Positions 1-7,754 of a DNA stretch of 64,000 nucleotides are shown here, in pieces. This DNA is from Hydractinia symbiolongicarpus (taxonomy: Eukaryota > Cnidaria > Hydrozoa > Anthoathecata > Hydractiniidae). Under the pieces are notes generated by a model. That model saw nothing but the letters and a program-made list of their open reading frames with translations, was not told the DNA's origin and searched no databases. Where the stretch lies: positions 9,238,001 through 9,302,000 of the forward strand of contig NC_079883.1 of the NCBI RefSeq assembly GCF_029227915.1, given 5' to 3'. The stretch's first letter is position 1; each line of letters starts with the position of its first letter. The position numbers were made by a program, and so were the translations under genes.

Positions 1-277
1 TTTGAAGAGCCAAACGCGAAGCTTCGGAAGCAATGCGCTCAAAGATGTCGTTGACAAATGAGTTCATGATGCTCATAGCTTTGCTTGAAACTCCGACATC
101 TGGGTGAACTTGTTTCAAAACATTGTAGATGTAAATAGCATAACTTTCCTTTCTCTTTCTCTTGCGTTTCTTTTCACCAGTTCCACCAATCTTTCCTCCT
201 TTTTTGCCGGCTCTTTTTTCACCTTTCTTGGCTACTTTAGGTGCCTGTTTTCCTCCTTTAGCTGCTGCGTCAGACAT
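1..277 (-). CDS. Histone H2B, 5' part (unit 1, cut by window start)
   Basis: Only the N-terminal 92 codons are present; the coding strand runs off the left edge. The start codon is the complement of 275-277. What is visible matches the complete H2B at 2324-2728. This is truncation by the window, not a pseudogene. Confidence 0.97.
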   Translation of the reverse strand, partial: MSDAAAKGGKQAPKVAKKGEKRAGKKGGKIGGTGEKKRKRKRKESYAIYIYNVLKQVHPDVGVSSKAMSIMNSFVNDIFERIASEASRLALQ

Positions 278-562
278 GGTTAAAAATTTTTGCTACTTAA
301 CTTGTAAATAAGCATTAAACTGCAAGTCAAAACTTTTTGTTTATAAGTAAAAAAATCGGATCGAATTCGATCCGAAAACGCCGATACGCAATTTAATTGG
401 TTAAAAAAAAAAATCTTTTGTTTAATACTTAATTATGATTGGTTAAAAAAACATGATTTCGATCCTATTTTTATGATGAAAAAACGAGTAAAGTTTATTT
501 CGTTAACACTTACGTTAAATATTCGTACGTTTTTGTATTAACTTACAAATCAAATCGCAGTT

Positions 563-943
563 ATGTCTGGACGTGGAAAAGGTGGAAAAGCTAAGGCTAA
601 AGCCAAGACAAGATCCTCAAGAGCTGGACTTCAATTTCCAGTCGGTAGAGTGCATAGATTCCTTCGTAGAGGGCACTATGCTAACCGAATTGGATCTGGA
701 GCACCAGTTTACTTAGCAGCCGTCTTGGAATATTTATCTGCTGAGATATTGGAGTTGGCTGGTAACGCAGCAAGAGACAACAAAAAAGCTAGGATTATTC
801 CAAGACATTTACAATTGGCTGTTCGTAATGATGAAGAATTAAACAAACTTTTGAGCGGTGTAACCATTGCAGCTGGTGGTGTTTTGCCAAACATTCAAGC
901 TGTCTTACTCCCAAAGAAGAACGACAAAGGACAGAAGAAGTAA
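563..943 (+). CDS. Histone H2A (unit 1)
   Basis: Complete 126-residue H2A, same protein as at 3013-3393, where it is described. The 3' stem-loop is at 966-981. Unit 1 has one extra A in the promoter A-run near 412 and one extra T in the T-run near 1004 compared with other units. Confidence 0.98.
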   Translation: MSGRGKGGKAKAKAKTRSSRAGLQFPVGRVHRFLRRGHYANRIGSGAPVYLAAVLEYLSAEILELAGNAARDNKKARIIPRHLQLAVRNDEELNKLLSGVTIAAGGVLPNIQAVLLPKKNDKGQKK

Positions 944-1141
944 ACCGCTACACTCAGAAAACAACGGCTATTTTTATAGCCACACATCTTTAAAAAAACA
1001 TTGTTTTTTTTCACAAAACTATAACCTTAAAGTCTAATAGATAATCCATGCATACGCCTTGTCCTAAGTAACTCAAAGAAATTAAATAAAAAAATTTGAT
1101 CACAACGTCAAAATAAATTGCACGTATTTGCACCTACTAAT

Positions 1142-1261
1142 GTCTACGGCCATACCACGATGAACACACCCGTTCTCGTCTGATCACGGAAGTTAAGCAT
1201 CGTCGGGCCGGGATAGTACTTGGATGGGGGACCGCCTGGGAACTCCCGGTGTCGTAGGCTT
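1142..1261 (+). rRNA. 5S rRNA (unit 1)
   Basis: 120 nt, matching the 5S at 3591-3710, where it is described. Confidence 0.97.
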
Positions 1262-1588
1262 TTCATTTTCATTTGCTGTGATATATTTCTTGTTATAACA
1301 ATTAAGGAACGTGGCGGTTGTTGAAAGTGTTTCCTATGACATTTTCCTACGACATTTTCAGGTGATAGTACGAGAAAAAAGAGCTTTCAAATGCATACAA
1401 ACTCGATCTATTGCCGATCATCCAATAACCCTGACGGAATGGCAAATAAAATAAAATTCCGCCGCCTTCCGAGGACTTATATCGCAATCACGTTTCGTAA
1501 CAGCCAAGCGAGGTTTTACCTTAGCGTTTAAGTCACCACCGACATTTGGCCGCGCAACTTTTCTAAGCTCATTCATTTTGACTTAAGG

Positions 1589-1709
1589 AGGGGGCGAGCG
1601 CGGACGCAGGCCCCCACTACCAGAAATTGTACGGTCGAGTTACTGACGTTTGCAGTAATCGCAGAGGTCAGCCCAAGCGTAGTGCAATGCAAGAGCCTCA
1701 CTCTGGAAG
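1589..1709 (-). ncRNA. U1 snRNA, 3' part (unit 1, cut by gap)
   Basis: The 3' two thirds of U1, with the Sm site and terminal stem-loop, is present. The 5' part, including the splice-site pairing end, falls in the 500-N gap. Compare the full copy at 4037-4201. Confidence 0.93.
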
Positions 1710-2209
1710 NNNNNNNNNNNNNNNNNNNNNNNNNNNNNNNNNNNNNNNNNNNNNNNNNNNNNNNNNNNNNNNNNNNNNNNNNNNNNNNNNNNNNNNNNNN
1801 NNNNNNNNNNNNNNNNNNNNNNNNNNNNNNNNNNNNNNNNNNNNNNNNNNNNNNNNNNNNNNNNNNNNNNNNNNNNNNNNNNNNNNNNNNNNNNNNNNNN
1901 NNNNNNNNNNNNNNNNNNNNNNNNNNNNNNNNNNNNNNNNNNNNNNNNNNNNNNNNNNNNNNNNNNNNNNNNNNNNNNNNNNNNNNNNNNNNNNNNNNNN
2001 NNNNNNNNNNNNNNNNNNNNNNNNNNNNNNNNNNNNNNNNNNNNNNNNNNNNNNNNNNNNNNNNNNNNNNNNNNNNNNNNNNNNNNNNNNNNNNNNNNNN
2101 NNNNNNNNNNNNNNNNNNNNNNNNNNNNNNNNNNNNNNNNNNNNNNNNNNNNNNNNNNNNNNNNNNNNNNNNNNNNNNNNNNNNNNNNNNNNNNNNNNNN
2201 NNNNNNNNN
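1710..2209. other. Assembly gap, 500 N
   Basis: This is a run of exactly 500 N. Sequence stops inside U1 (aligned to 4157 of unit 2) and resumes upstream of the next H2B 3' end (aligned to 8061). If the unit is intact, about 3,903 bp is missing, holding the rest of U1, U2, tRNA-Arg, H1, H3 and H4. The round length suggests a placeholder, not a measured size. Confidence 0.97.
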
Positions 2210-2284
2210 GCACATTATTTAGAAGTTTTATTAACTTCGGTTAACTTGTAGTGACGCCAAGTAAATGTTTTTTTAAAGATGTGT

Positions 2285-2300
2285 GGTCTTAAAAAAGACC
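2285..2300 (-). terminator. H2B mRNA 3' stem-loop
   Basis: Read on the minus strand, GGTCTTTTTTAAGACC forms a 6-bp stem with a TTTT loop 23 nt past the H2B stop. It fits the usual GGYYYU/ARRRCC stem better than the hairpin of the other four genes. It is followed by ACACATCTTT and AAAAAAACATT, as for H2A. Confidence 0.93.
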
Positions 2301-2323
2301 GTTTGTGTTTGGTAGACGTTGGT

Positions 2324-2728
2324 TTACTTGCTGCTTGTGTATTTTGTGACGGCTTTTGTTCCTTCACTGACTGCGTGTTTTGCAAGTTCTCCAGGCAAGA
2401 GAAGACGTACTGCGGTTTGAATTTCACGAGAAGAGATGGTCGACTTTTTGTTTTGAAGAGCCAAACGCGAAGCTTCGGAAGCAATGCGCTCAAAGATGTC
2501 GTTGACAAATGAGTTCATGATGCTCATAGCTTTGCTTGAAACTCCGACATCTGGGTGAACTTGTTTCAAAACATTGTAGATGTAAATAGCATAACTTTCC
2601 TTTCTCTTTCTCTTGCGTTTCTTTTCACCAGTTCCACCAATCTTTCCTCCTTTTTTGCCGGCTCTTTTTTCACCTTTCTTGGCTACTTTAGGTGCCTGTT
2701 TTCCTCCTTTAGCTGCTGCGTCAGACAT
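2324..2728 (-). CDS. Histone H2B
   Basis: Core histone H2B pairs with H2A in the nucleosome. The protein is 134 residues, longer than the usual 122-126. The extra length is in the basic N-terminal tail (residues 1-43), which is rich in Lys and Gly and ends in a run of alternating Lys and Arg before [17 protein letters not shown]. The histone fold covers roughly residues 44-110, and the C-terminal helix contains AVTKYTSSK, where the conserved ubiquitinated lysine lies. No intron is present. It is divergently paired with H2A across 284 bp, with a TATA-like TTATAAAC about 60 bp upstream of its ATG. Its 3' stem-loop is at 2285-2300. The family call is certain; the effect of the longer tail is unknown. 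Confidence 0.98.
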   Translation of the reverse strand: MSDAAAKGGKQAPKVAKKGEKRAGKKGGKIGGTGEKKRKRKRKESYAIYIYNVLKQVHPDVGVSSKAMSIMNSFVNDIFERIASEASRLALQNKKSTISSREIQTAVRLLLPGELAKHAVSEGTKAVTKYTSSK

Positions 2729-3012
2729 GGTTAAAAATTTTTGCTACTTAACTTGTAAATAAGCATTAAACTGCAAGTCAAAACTTTTTGTTTATAAGTA
2801 AAAAAATCGGATCGAATTCGATCCGAAAACGCCGATACGCAATTTAATTGGTTAAAAAAAAAATCTTTTGTTTAATACTTAATTATGATTGGTTAAAAAA
2901 ACATGATTTCGATCCTATTTTTATGATGAAAAAACGAGTAAAGTTTATTTCGTTAACACTTACGTTAAATATTCGTACGTTTTTGTATTAACTTACAAAT
3001 CAAATCGCAGTT
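2729..3012. promoter_or_regulatory. H2B/H2A divergent promoter
   Basis: This 284-bp AT-rich spacer serves two divergent genes. It holds a 20-bp perfect palindrome at 2807-2826 (TCGGATCGAATTCGATCCGA) and a further half-site TTCGATCC at 2908-2915. Two ATTGG (inverted CCAAT) motifs at 2847 and 2888 are each followed by TTAAAAAAA. A TATA-like TTATAAAC faces H2B. CCAAT boxes are common in histone promoters; the palindrome's role is inferred only. Confidence 0.8.
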
Positions 3013-3393
3013 ATGTCTGGACGTGGAAAAGGTGGAAAAGCTAAGGCTAAAGCCAAGACAAGATCCTCAAGAGCTGGACTTCAATTTCCAGTCGGTAGAG
3101 TGCATAGATTCCTTCGTAGAGGGCACTATGCTAACCGAATTGGATCTGGAGCACCAGTTTACTTAGCAGCCGTCTTGGAATATTTATCTGCTGAGATATT
3201 GGAGTTGGCTGGTAACGCAGCAAGAGACAACAAAAAAGCTAGGATTATTCCAAGACATTTACAATTGGCTGTTCGTAATGATGAAGAATTAAACAAACTT
3301 TTGAGCGGTGTAACCATTGCAGCTGGTGGTGTTTTGCCAAACATTCAAGCTGTCTTACTCCCAAAGAAGAACGACAAAGGACAGAAGAAGTAA
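3013..3393 (+). CDS. Histone H2A
   Basis: Core histone H2A, 126 residues, no intron. The N-terminal tail starts SGRGKGGK. The histone fold includes [17 protein letters not shown], and the acidic-patch residues are present in EYLSAEILE and NDEELN. The C-terminal tail ends [10 protein letters not shown] and lacks the SQ(E/D)-hydrophobic motif of H2A.X, so this is a canonical replication-dependent H2A and not the DNA-damage variant. The docking segment [21 protein letters not shown] is the standard form apart from Ala where many species have Gln. Transcription diverges from H2B. The mRNA 3' end is marked by a stem-loop 23 nt past the stop (3416-3431). Identical in all 12 units. Confidence 0.98.
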   Translation: MSGRGKGGKAKAKAKTRSSRAGLQFPVGRVHRFLRRGHYANRIGSGAPVYLAAVLEYLSAEILELAGNAARDNKKARIIPRHLQLAVRNDEELNKLLSGVTIAAGGVLPNIQAVLLPKKNDKGQKK

Positions 3394-3415
3394 ACCGCTA
3401 CACTCAGAAAACAAC

Positions 3416-3431
3416 GGCTATTTTTATAGCC
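3416..3431 (+). terminator. H2A mRNA 3' stem-loop
   Basis: GGCTATTTTTATAGCC forms a 6-bp stem with a TTTT loop, followed by CACACATC and then AAAAAAACATT. Histone stem-loops bind SLBP and direct cleavage without polyadenylation. The fifth pair is A-U, where the usual consensus has pyrimidine-purine. The same hairpin follows H1, H3 and H4. Confidence 0.93.
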
Positions 3432-3590
3432 ACACATCTTTAAAAAAACATTGTTTTTTTCACAAAACTATAACCTTAAAGTCTAATAGATAATCCATGC
3501 ATACGCCTTGTCCTAAGTAACTCAAAGAAATTAAATAAAAAAATTTGATCACAACGTCAAAATAAATTGCACGTATTTGCACCTACTAAT

Positions 3591-3710
3591 GTCTACGGCC
3601 ATACCACGATGAACACACCCGTTCTCGTCTGATCACGGAAGTTAAGCATCGTCGGGCCGGGATAGTACTTGGATGGGGGACCGCCTGGGAACTCCCGGTG
3701 TCGTAGGCTT
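3591..3710 (+). rRNA. 5S rRNA
   Basis: The 120-nt sequence begins GTCTACGGCCATACCAC and ends GTCGTAGGCTT, with the closing helix between the two ends intact. Internal control elements are recognisable, including the AAGTTAAGCATCGTCGGGCC and GATAGTACTTGGATGGGGGA segments bound by TFIIIA/TFIIIC in animals. A Pol III terminator follows at once (CTTTTCATTTTC). It lies 197 bp past the H2A stop in the same orientation. Upstream, TTGCAC occurs twice, 10 bp apart (3567 and 3577). The product is a component of the large ribosomal subunit. Confidence 0.98.
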
Positions 3711-4036
3711 TTCATTTTCATTTGCTGTGATATATTTCTTGTTATAACAATTAAGGAACGTGGCGGTTGTTGAAAGTGTTTCCTATGACATTTTCCTACG
3801 ACATTTTCAGGTGATAGTACGAGAAAAAGAGCTTTCAAATGCATACAAACTCGATCTATTGCCGATCATCCAATAACCCTGACGGAATGGCAAATAAAAT
3901 AAAATTCCGCCGCCTTCCGAGGACTTATATCGCAATCACGTTTCGTAACAGCCAAGCGAGGTTTTACCTTAGCGTTTAAGTCACCACCGACATTTGGCCG
4001 CGCAACTTTTCTAAGCTCATTCATTTTGACTTAAGG
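3711..4036. other. Spacer between 5S rRNA and U1 3' end
   Basis: Apart from the 5S terminator T-runs and a candidate U1 3' box (minus strand GTCAAAATGAATGAG, 4017-4031), I see no gene in these 326 bp. An 83-codon minus-strand reading frame (3593-3844) exists only in unit 2 because one A is missing from an A-run near 3826, so it is not a gene. Confidence 0.7.
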
Positions 4037-4201
4037 AGGGGGCGAGCGCGGACGCAGGCCCCCACTACCAGAAATTGTACGGTCGAGTTACTGACGTTTG
4101 CAGTAATCGCAGAGGTCAGCCCAAGCGTAGTGCAATGCAAGAGCCTCACTCTGGAAGAAAACCCTCATTGATCAGTCTTTACTTCCCCGTCAGGTAAGTA
4201 T
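4037..4201 (-). ncRNA. U1 snRNA
   Basis: U1 pairs with 5' splice sites at the start of spliceosome assembly. On the minus strand the RNA begins ATACTTACCTG, the conserved sequence complementary to 5' splice sites. A stem-loop I loop containing GATCAATGAGG (U1-70K site) follows, then a stem-loop II loop ATTGCACTAC (near the U1A-site consensus ATTGCACTCC). An Sm site AATTTCTGG and a GC-rich terminal hairpin ending about CGCCCCCT complete it. Length is about 165 nt, as in vertebrates. The exact 3' end is uncertain by a few nt. A proximal motif CCACAAGCA lies 49-57 bp upstream and is shared with U2. U1 sits 190 bp downstream of U2 on the same strand. Confidence 0.97.
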
Positions 4202-4249
4202 GAGTTGGAACTGCACCGTAGCATGAGGGTACCCTTCAAAGTTTGTTAA

Positions 4250-4258
4250 TGCTTGTGG
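4250..4258 (-). promoter_or_regulatory. Candidate U1 proximal sequence element (PSE)
   Basis: CCACAAGCA on the minus strand at -49 to -57 from the U1 5' end, followed by TTA. The same 9-mer occurs at nearly the same distance from U2. Metazoan snRNA genes carry a SNAPc-binding PSE near -55, so the position and the sharing both fit. Confidence 0.75.
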
Positions 4259-4391
4259 CTTGAGTGTGTTATAAACTGCCGTGTCGCGGGGCATAGGCTG
4301 TATTCTCCCCCAGTGTACGCGTTTTGTTCCCGCCGTAGACTATGCAGAGTGCCGTCGGAAAGAGGACTGCTATTATTCTTTTATTGCTTAT

Positions 4392-4578
4392 GTGGGCCGC
4401 CATCGGTAATAGTGCAACACCAAGGCAACCCGTGGTCACGGCGTGAATGAATCCACCTCCATGACCCAAGGCCAAAAATCAGATTAATATACTGACCATT
4501 CAGAGAATGGCCTACCAGATATTAAACTGATAAGAACAGATACTACACTTGATCTTAGCCATTAGGCCGAGAAGCGAT
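4392..4578 (-). ncRNA. U2 snRNA
   Basis: U2 pairs with the intron branch point. The minus-strand RNA begins ATCGCTTCTCGGCC, then has CTAAGATCAAGTGTAGTATC with the branch-point pairing GTAGTA. Next come stem IIa (GGCCATTC/GAATGGTC, with one G-U pair), the Sm site GATTTTTGG, and a terminal stem-loop with TGTTGCACTATTACC (U2B''/A' type). The length of about 187 nt matches animal U2. The 3' end is placed by comparison with vertebrate U2 and may be off by a few nt. Candidate 3' box-like sequence (AATAAAAGAATAATAG on the minus strand) follows. Confidence 0.97.
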
Positions 4579-4900
4579 AAAGAACAAGCGTTGCCATGAT
4601 AGGCATCGTCCACACACCGTAACTGCTTGTGGAGCATGTCACGTTACTGTAAAGCTTACAACTGTCACCGCGTACGGATGGACGGCGACATAGTAAAAAT
4701 CACGGCTGTTGATTTAGCCGTAGGATGGAGAGCGACTGTAGCGAGTGGATGGTAACTTACATGAATGCTAACAAAGGCGACGATACTAAGTGCGTGATAT
4801 TACTTTCCAATATGTCTGCGTACATTCCGTTTATCAACGCATTACGCCAGAACGTGCGCGCGCGTTACACAGTAGACCATGCAGCCGAAATGCGACAGTG
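4579..4900. other. Spacer between U2 5' end and tRNA-Arg 3' end
   Basis: These 322 bp are GC- and CpG-rich and hold the U2 upstream promoter. At 4695-4718, read on the minus strand, a hairpin (ACGGCT, 8-nt loop, AGCCGT) is followed by GATTTTT. This is the first run of four or more T downstream of the tRNA. No coding gene or known ncRNA was recognised. Confidence 0.7.
4624..4632 (-). promoter_or_regulatory. Candidate U2 proximal sequence element (PSE)
   Basis: CCACAAGCA on the minus strand at -46 to -54 from the U2 5' end, the same 9-mer as upstream of U1. In unit 9 the matching site is changed (45103). Confidence 0.75.
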
Positions 4901-4973
4901 CGACCCTGCCAGGAGTCGAACCTGGAATCCCCTGATTCGTAGTCAGATGCCTTATCCATTGGGCCACAGGGCC
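4901..4973 (-). tRNA. tRNA-Arg (anticodon ACG)
   Basis: The 73-nt minus-strand cloverleaf has acceptor arms GGCCCTG and CAGGGTC (one G-U pair) with discriminator G. Box A is TGGCCCAATGG and box B is GGTTCGACTCC. The anticodon stem TCTGA/TCAGG encloses loop CTACGAA, giving anticodon ACG. A34 is normally deaminated to inosine in eukaryotes, so it should read CGU, CGC and CGA. There is no intron and CCA is not encoded. Unusually, no T-run of four or more lies within about 200 bp downstream. Confidence 0.96.
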
Positions 4974-5381
4974 ATGCTTATGACTTCGCCCCATCGTCAT
5001 TTTGGCTTGCGCATTCGTTTTACTTACGACAGAATTCTTCGTGTTTGTAGCCATGAAAGAAAGGGACTTCTGTGAGTGAATTTTTTTACTGTGGTCTAAT
5101 AAAAAAGTCGAAACGCAGTGCCCAATATATGAATTGCTCCTAATAGCCGGAAACAGGCCGTGTCGATGATGTAGGCCGACATACGCAACGCAAACCAAAG
5201 AACGCTTTATGAAAATCCTAACACGAGCGCGGAAGAAGCCCAAATTAACAGACTAGATGTAATGCTGAAGACCTCAAACTCCAGCAGCTTCTCTTGCAGA
5301 CTATTGCGTCGTACTACAAATAAAAATTAACATGCTTTCGCATAGTCGCGGCACCCAAAACGGACATTATACGATGTACAG
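4974..5381. other. Spacer between tRNA-Arg and H1 promoter
   Basis: About 400 bp without a recognised gene. It is fairly CpG-rich. Reading frames overlapping the tRNA on both strands (4725-5075 and 4842-5243) look like chance frames and resemble no protein I know. Confidence 0.6.
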
Positions 5382-5467
5382 AAACACACATTTCTGTTTT
5401 CGCGCCAAATCAATTCCCGGGAGTGGTACTTTTACGTCCGCATACTTCGCACCGTCTTAAATTATAT
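5382..5467 (+). promoter_or_regulatory. H1 promoter elements
   Basis: Upstream of the H1 ATG are, in order, AAACACA at 5382-5388 (the conserved H1-specific box), TCGCGCCAAA at 5400-5409 (E2F-like, also in the H3 promoter) and a TATA-like TTATAT at 5462-5467. Order and spacing resemble known animal H1 promoters. The transcription start was not determined. Confidence 0.75.
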
Positions 5468-5552
5468 CTCATTTACACGGTAATGTTTAGTATACTTCTA
5501 CTGTGATAACAAGCATCGTTTATCGTTGGATTGTTGTAAGAAAACATTAAAA

Positions 5553-6104
5553 ATGAGTGAAGCAGCTTCTCCAAAGAAAATCGCACCCAAGAAGAAACCT
5601 GCTGCAAAGAAGACAGCTGATCACCCTAAATATGTGGACATGATCAAGGCTGCTATCGCTACCCTAAAGGAACGCGGTGGTTCATCTCGCCAAGCTATTA
5701 CAAAATATATTCATGCAAATTACAAAGTTGCTGAAAACTCAGATCATCATCTGAAAATGGCTCTTAAACGAGGAGTAACATCAGGCGATTTGATTCAAAC
5801 TAAAGGCACTGGTGCTTCTGGATCATTCAAGCTAGGTCAGGTAAAAAAAGAAAAACCTAAGAAAAAGGCCGCAGCAAAAAAGCCAACGGCAAAGAAGCCT
5901 ACTGCAAAGAAAAGTACACCAAAAAAGAAGCCAGCAAAGAAGAGCACGCCAAAGAAAGCAGCAAAGAAGCCTGCCACAAAGAAAGCCTCGGCTAAGAAAC
6001 CAGCAGCTAAGAAACCCACAAAGAAGCCTGTTGCTAAAAAACCTGCAGCAAAGAAGGTCAAAAAGACTCCCAAAAAGGCAGCAAAGAAGACCGCAAAAAA
6101 ATAA
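5553..6104 (+). CDS. Linker histone H1
   Basis: H1 binds linker DNA at the nucleosome entry/exit point and compacts chromatin. The ATG at 5553 gives 183 residues starting MSEAASPKK; an in-frame TTG 27 bp upstream is not a plausible eukaryotic start. A short Lys/Pro/Ala tail (1-23) precedes the winged-helix domain (about 24-95, from [13 protein letters not shown] to GSFKLG). A long tail (96-183) of AKKP-type repeats follows, with STPKK twice and TPKK, which are typical cyclin-dependent kinase sites. SPKK is also present at residues 6-9. H1 is convergent with H3. Its stem-loop is at 6137-6152, so it is a replication-dependent H1. Confidence 0.97.
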   Translation: MSEAASPKKIAPKKKPAAKKTADHPKYVDMIKAAIATLKERGGSSRQAITKYIHANYKVAENSDHHLKMALKRGVTSGDLIQTKGTGASGSFKLGQVKKEKPKKKAAAKKPTAKKPTAKKSTPKKKPAKKSTPKKAAKKPATKKASAKKPAAKKPTKKPVAKKPAAKKVKKTPKKAAKKTAKK

Positions 6105-6136
6105 TTTGTGTGTATCTGGCTATTACATTAACAAAC

Positions 6137-6152
6137 GGCTATTTTTATAGCC
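6137..6152 (+). terminator. H1 mRNA 3' stem-loop
   Basis: GGCTATTTTTATAGCC lies 33 nt past the stop, followed by ACACATTTAC and AAAAAAACATT. In unit 4 the A of ACACATTT is missing. Confidence 0.92.
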
Positions 6153-6428
6153 ACACATTTACAAAAAAACATTATCTTGGTACAAAGTTAAACTTGTTTA
6201 AGTCACTTAAACAGTTAAAAAAGAGTAAATTTAAGATTAGATTCCCTAAGTTTAAGTATTTTCGTTTTTAAATTTCTTATTTTCTTGCTTTTACTTTTCT
6301 TGCCCTTCATATTTTTAACATTGTCAAACTTTATGTAGCATAAAATTTTTATGTAGCATAAAATTTAAACAGAAAGCAGGACAAAGTTTGATATAAAAAG
6401 CTAGCCGTAATATTTTTTATGGATGTGT
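6153..6428. other. H1-H3 convergent spacer
   Basis: This 276-bp AT-rich stretch holds a hairpin GTTTAAG-tca-CTTAAAC (6196-6212). It also has an exact 18-bp tandem duplication at 6330-6347 and 6348-6365, each copy containing TTTATG-tag-CATAAA, flanked by TCAAACTT (6324) and AAGTTTGA (6384). No gene seen. Confidence 0.75.
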
Positions 6429-6444
6429 GGCTATAAAAATAGCC
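6429..6444 (-). terminator. H3 mRNA 3' stem-loop
   Basis: On the minus strand GGCTATTTTTATAGCC, 21 nt past the H3 stop, then ACACATCCAT and AAAAAATATT, the most divergent form of the shared downstream element. Confidence 0.92.
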
Positions 6445-6465
6445 GTTTTTTGTTTGGTAAGATGC

Positions 6466-7714
<1,249 letters not shown>

Positions 7715-7738
7715 GCGTTGTCATTGCTCAACAAAAAC

Positions 7739-7754
7739 GGCTATTTTTATAGCC
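7739..7754 (+). terminator. H4 mRNA 3' stem-loop
   Basis: GGCTATTTTTATAGCC lies 25 nt past the stop, followed by ACAAATCTTTTAAAACATT. Confidence 0.92.

Noticed and set aside
1627-2251. Long frames across the N run
   Set aside because: They consist almost wholly of unknown bases.
2279-2512. 77-codon plus-strand and 97-codon minus-strand frames at the H2B 3' half
   Set aside because: Out-of-frame shadows of H2B.
3593-3844. 83-codon minus-strand reading frame over 5S in unit 2
   Set aside because: It exists only because unit 2 has five A instead of six near 3826; other units lack it, and it overlaps 5S rRNA.
4253-4475. Overlapping short frames on both strands over U2
   Set aside because: They lie over U2 RNA and resemble no known protein. 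The clear RNA gene explains the conservation.
5030-5110. Possible spliced-leader RNA (donor-like CTGTGAGTG next to an AATTTTTTTA Sm-like site)
   Set aside because: The donor and Sm-like site are only a few bases apart, with no stem-loops between, and no PSE-like CCACAAGCA lies upstream. I also failed to find the Hydra leader sequences as I remember them.
4725-5243. 116- and 133-codon frames overlapping the tRNA-Arg
   Set aside because: Each reads through the tRNA on one strand or the other and shows no domain. Conservation among units is no evidence because the spacers are equally conserved.
5200-5300. Possible U7 snRNA in the tRNA-H1 spacer
   Set aside because: No U7-type Sm site (AATTTGTCTAG) or hairpin. 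A loose match at the ATTAACAGACTAG stretch is not convincing.
5526-5552. In-frame TTG-started extension of H1 adding nine residues
   Set aside because: TTG is not a normal eukaryotic start, and the ATG at 5553 gives the typical H1 N-terminus.
5837-6073. 78-codon Phe/Ala/Gly-rich frame antisense to the H1 tail
   Set aside because: Low-complexity complement of the Lys/Ala/Pro tail codons of H1.
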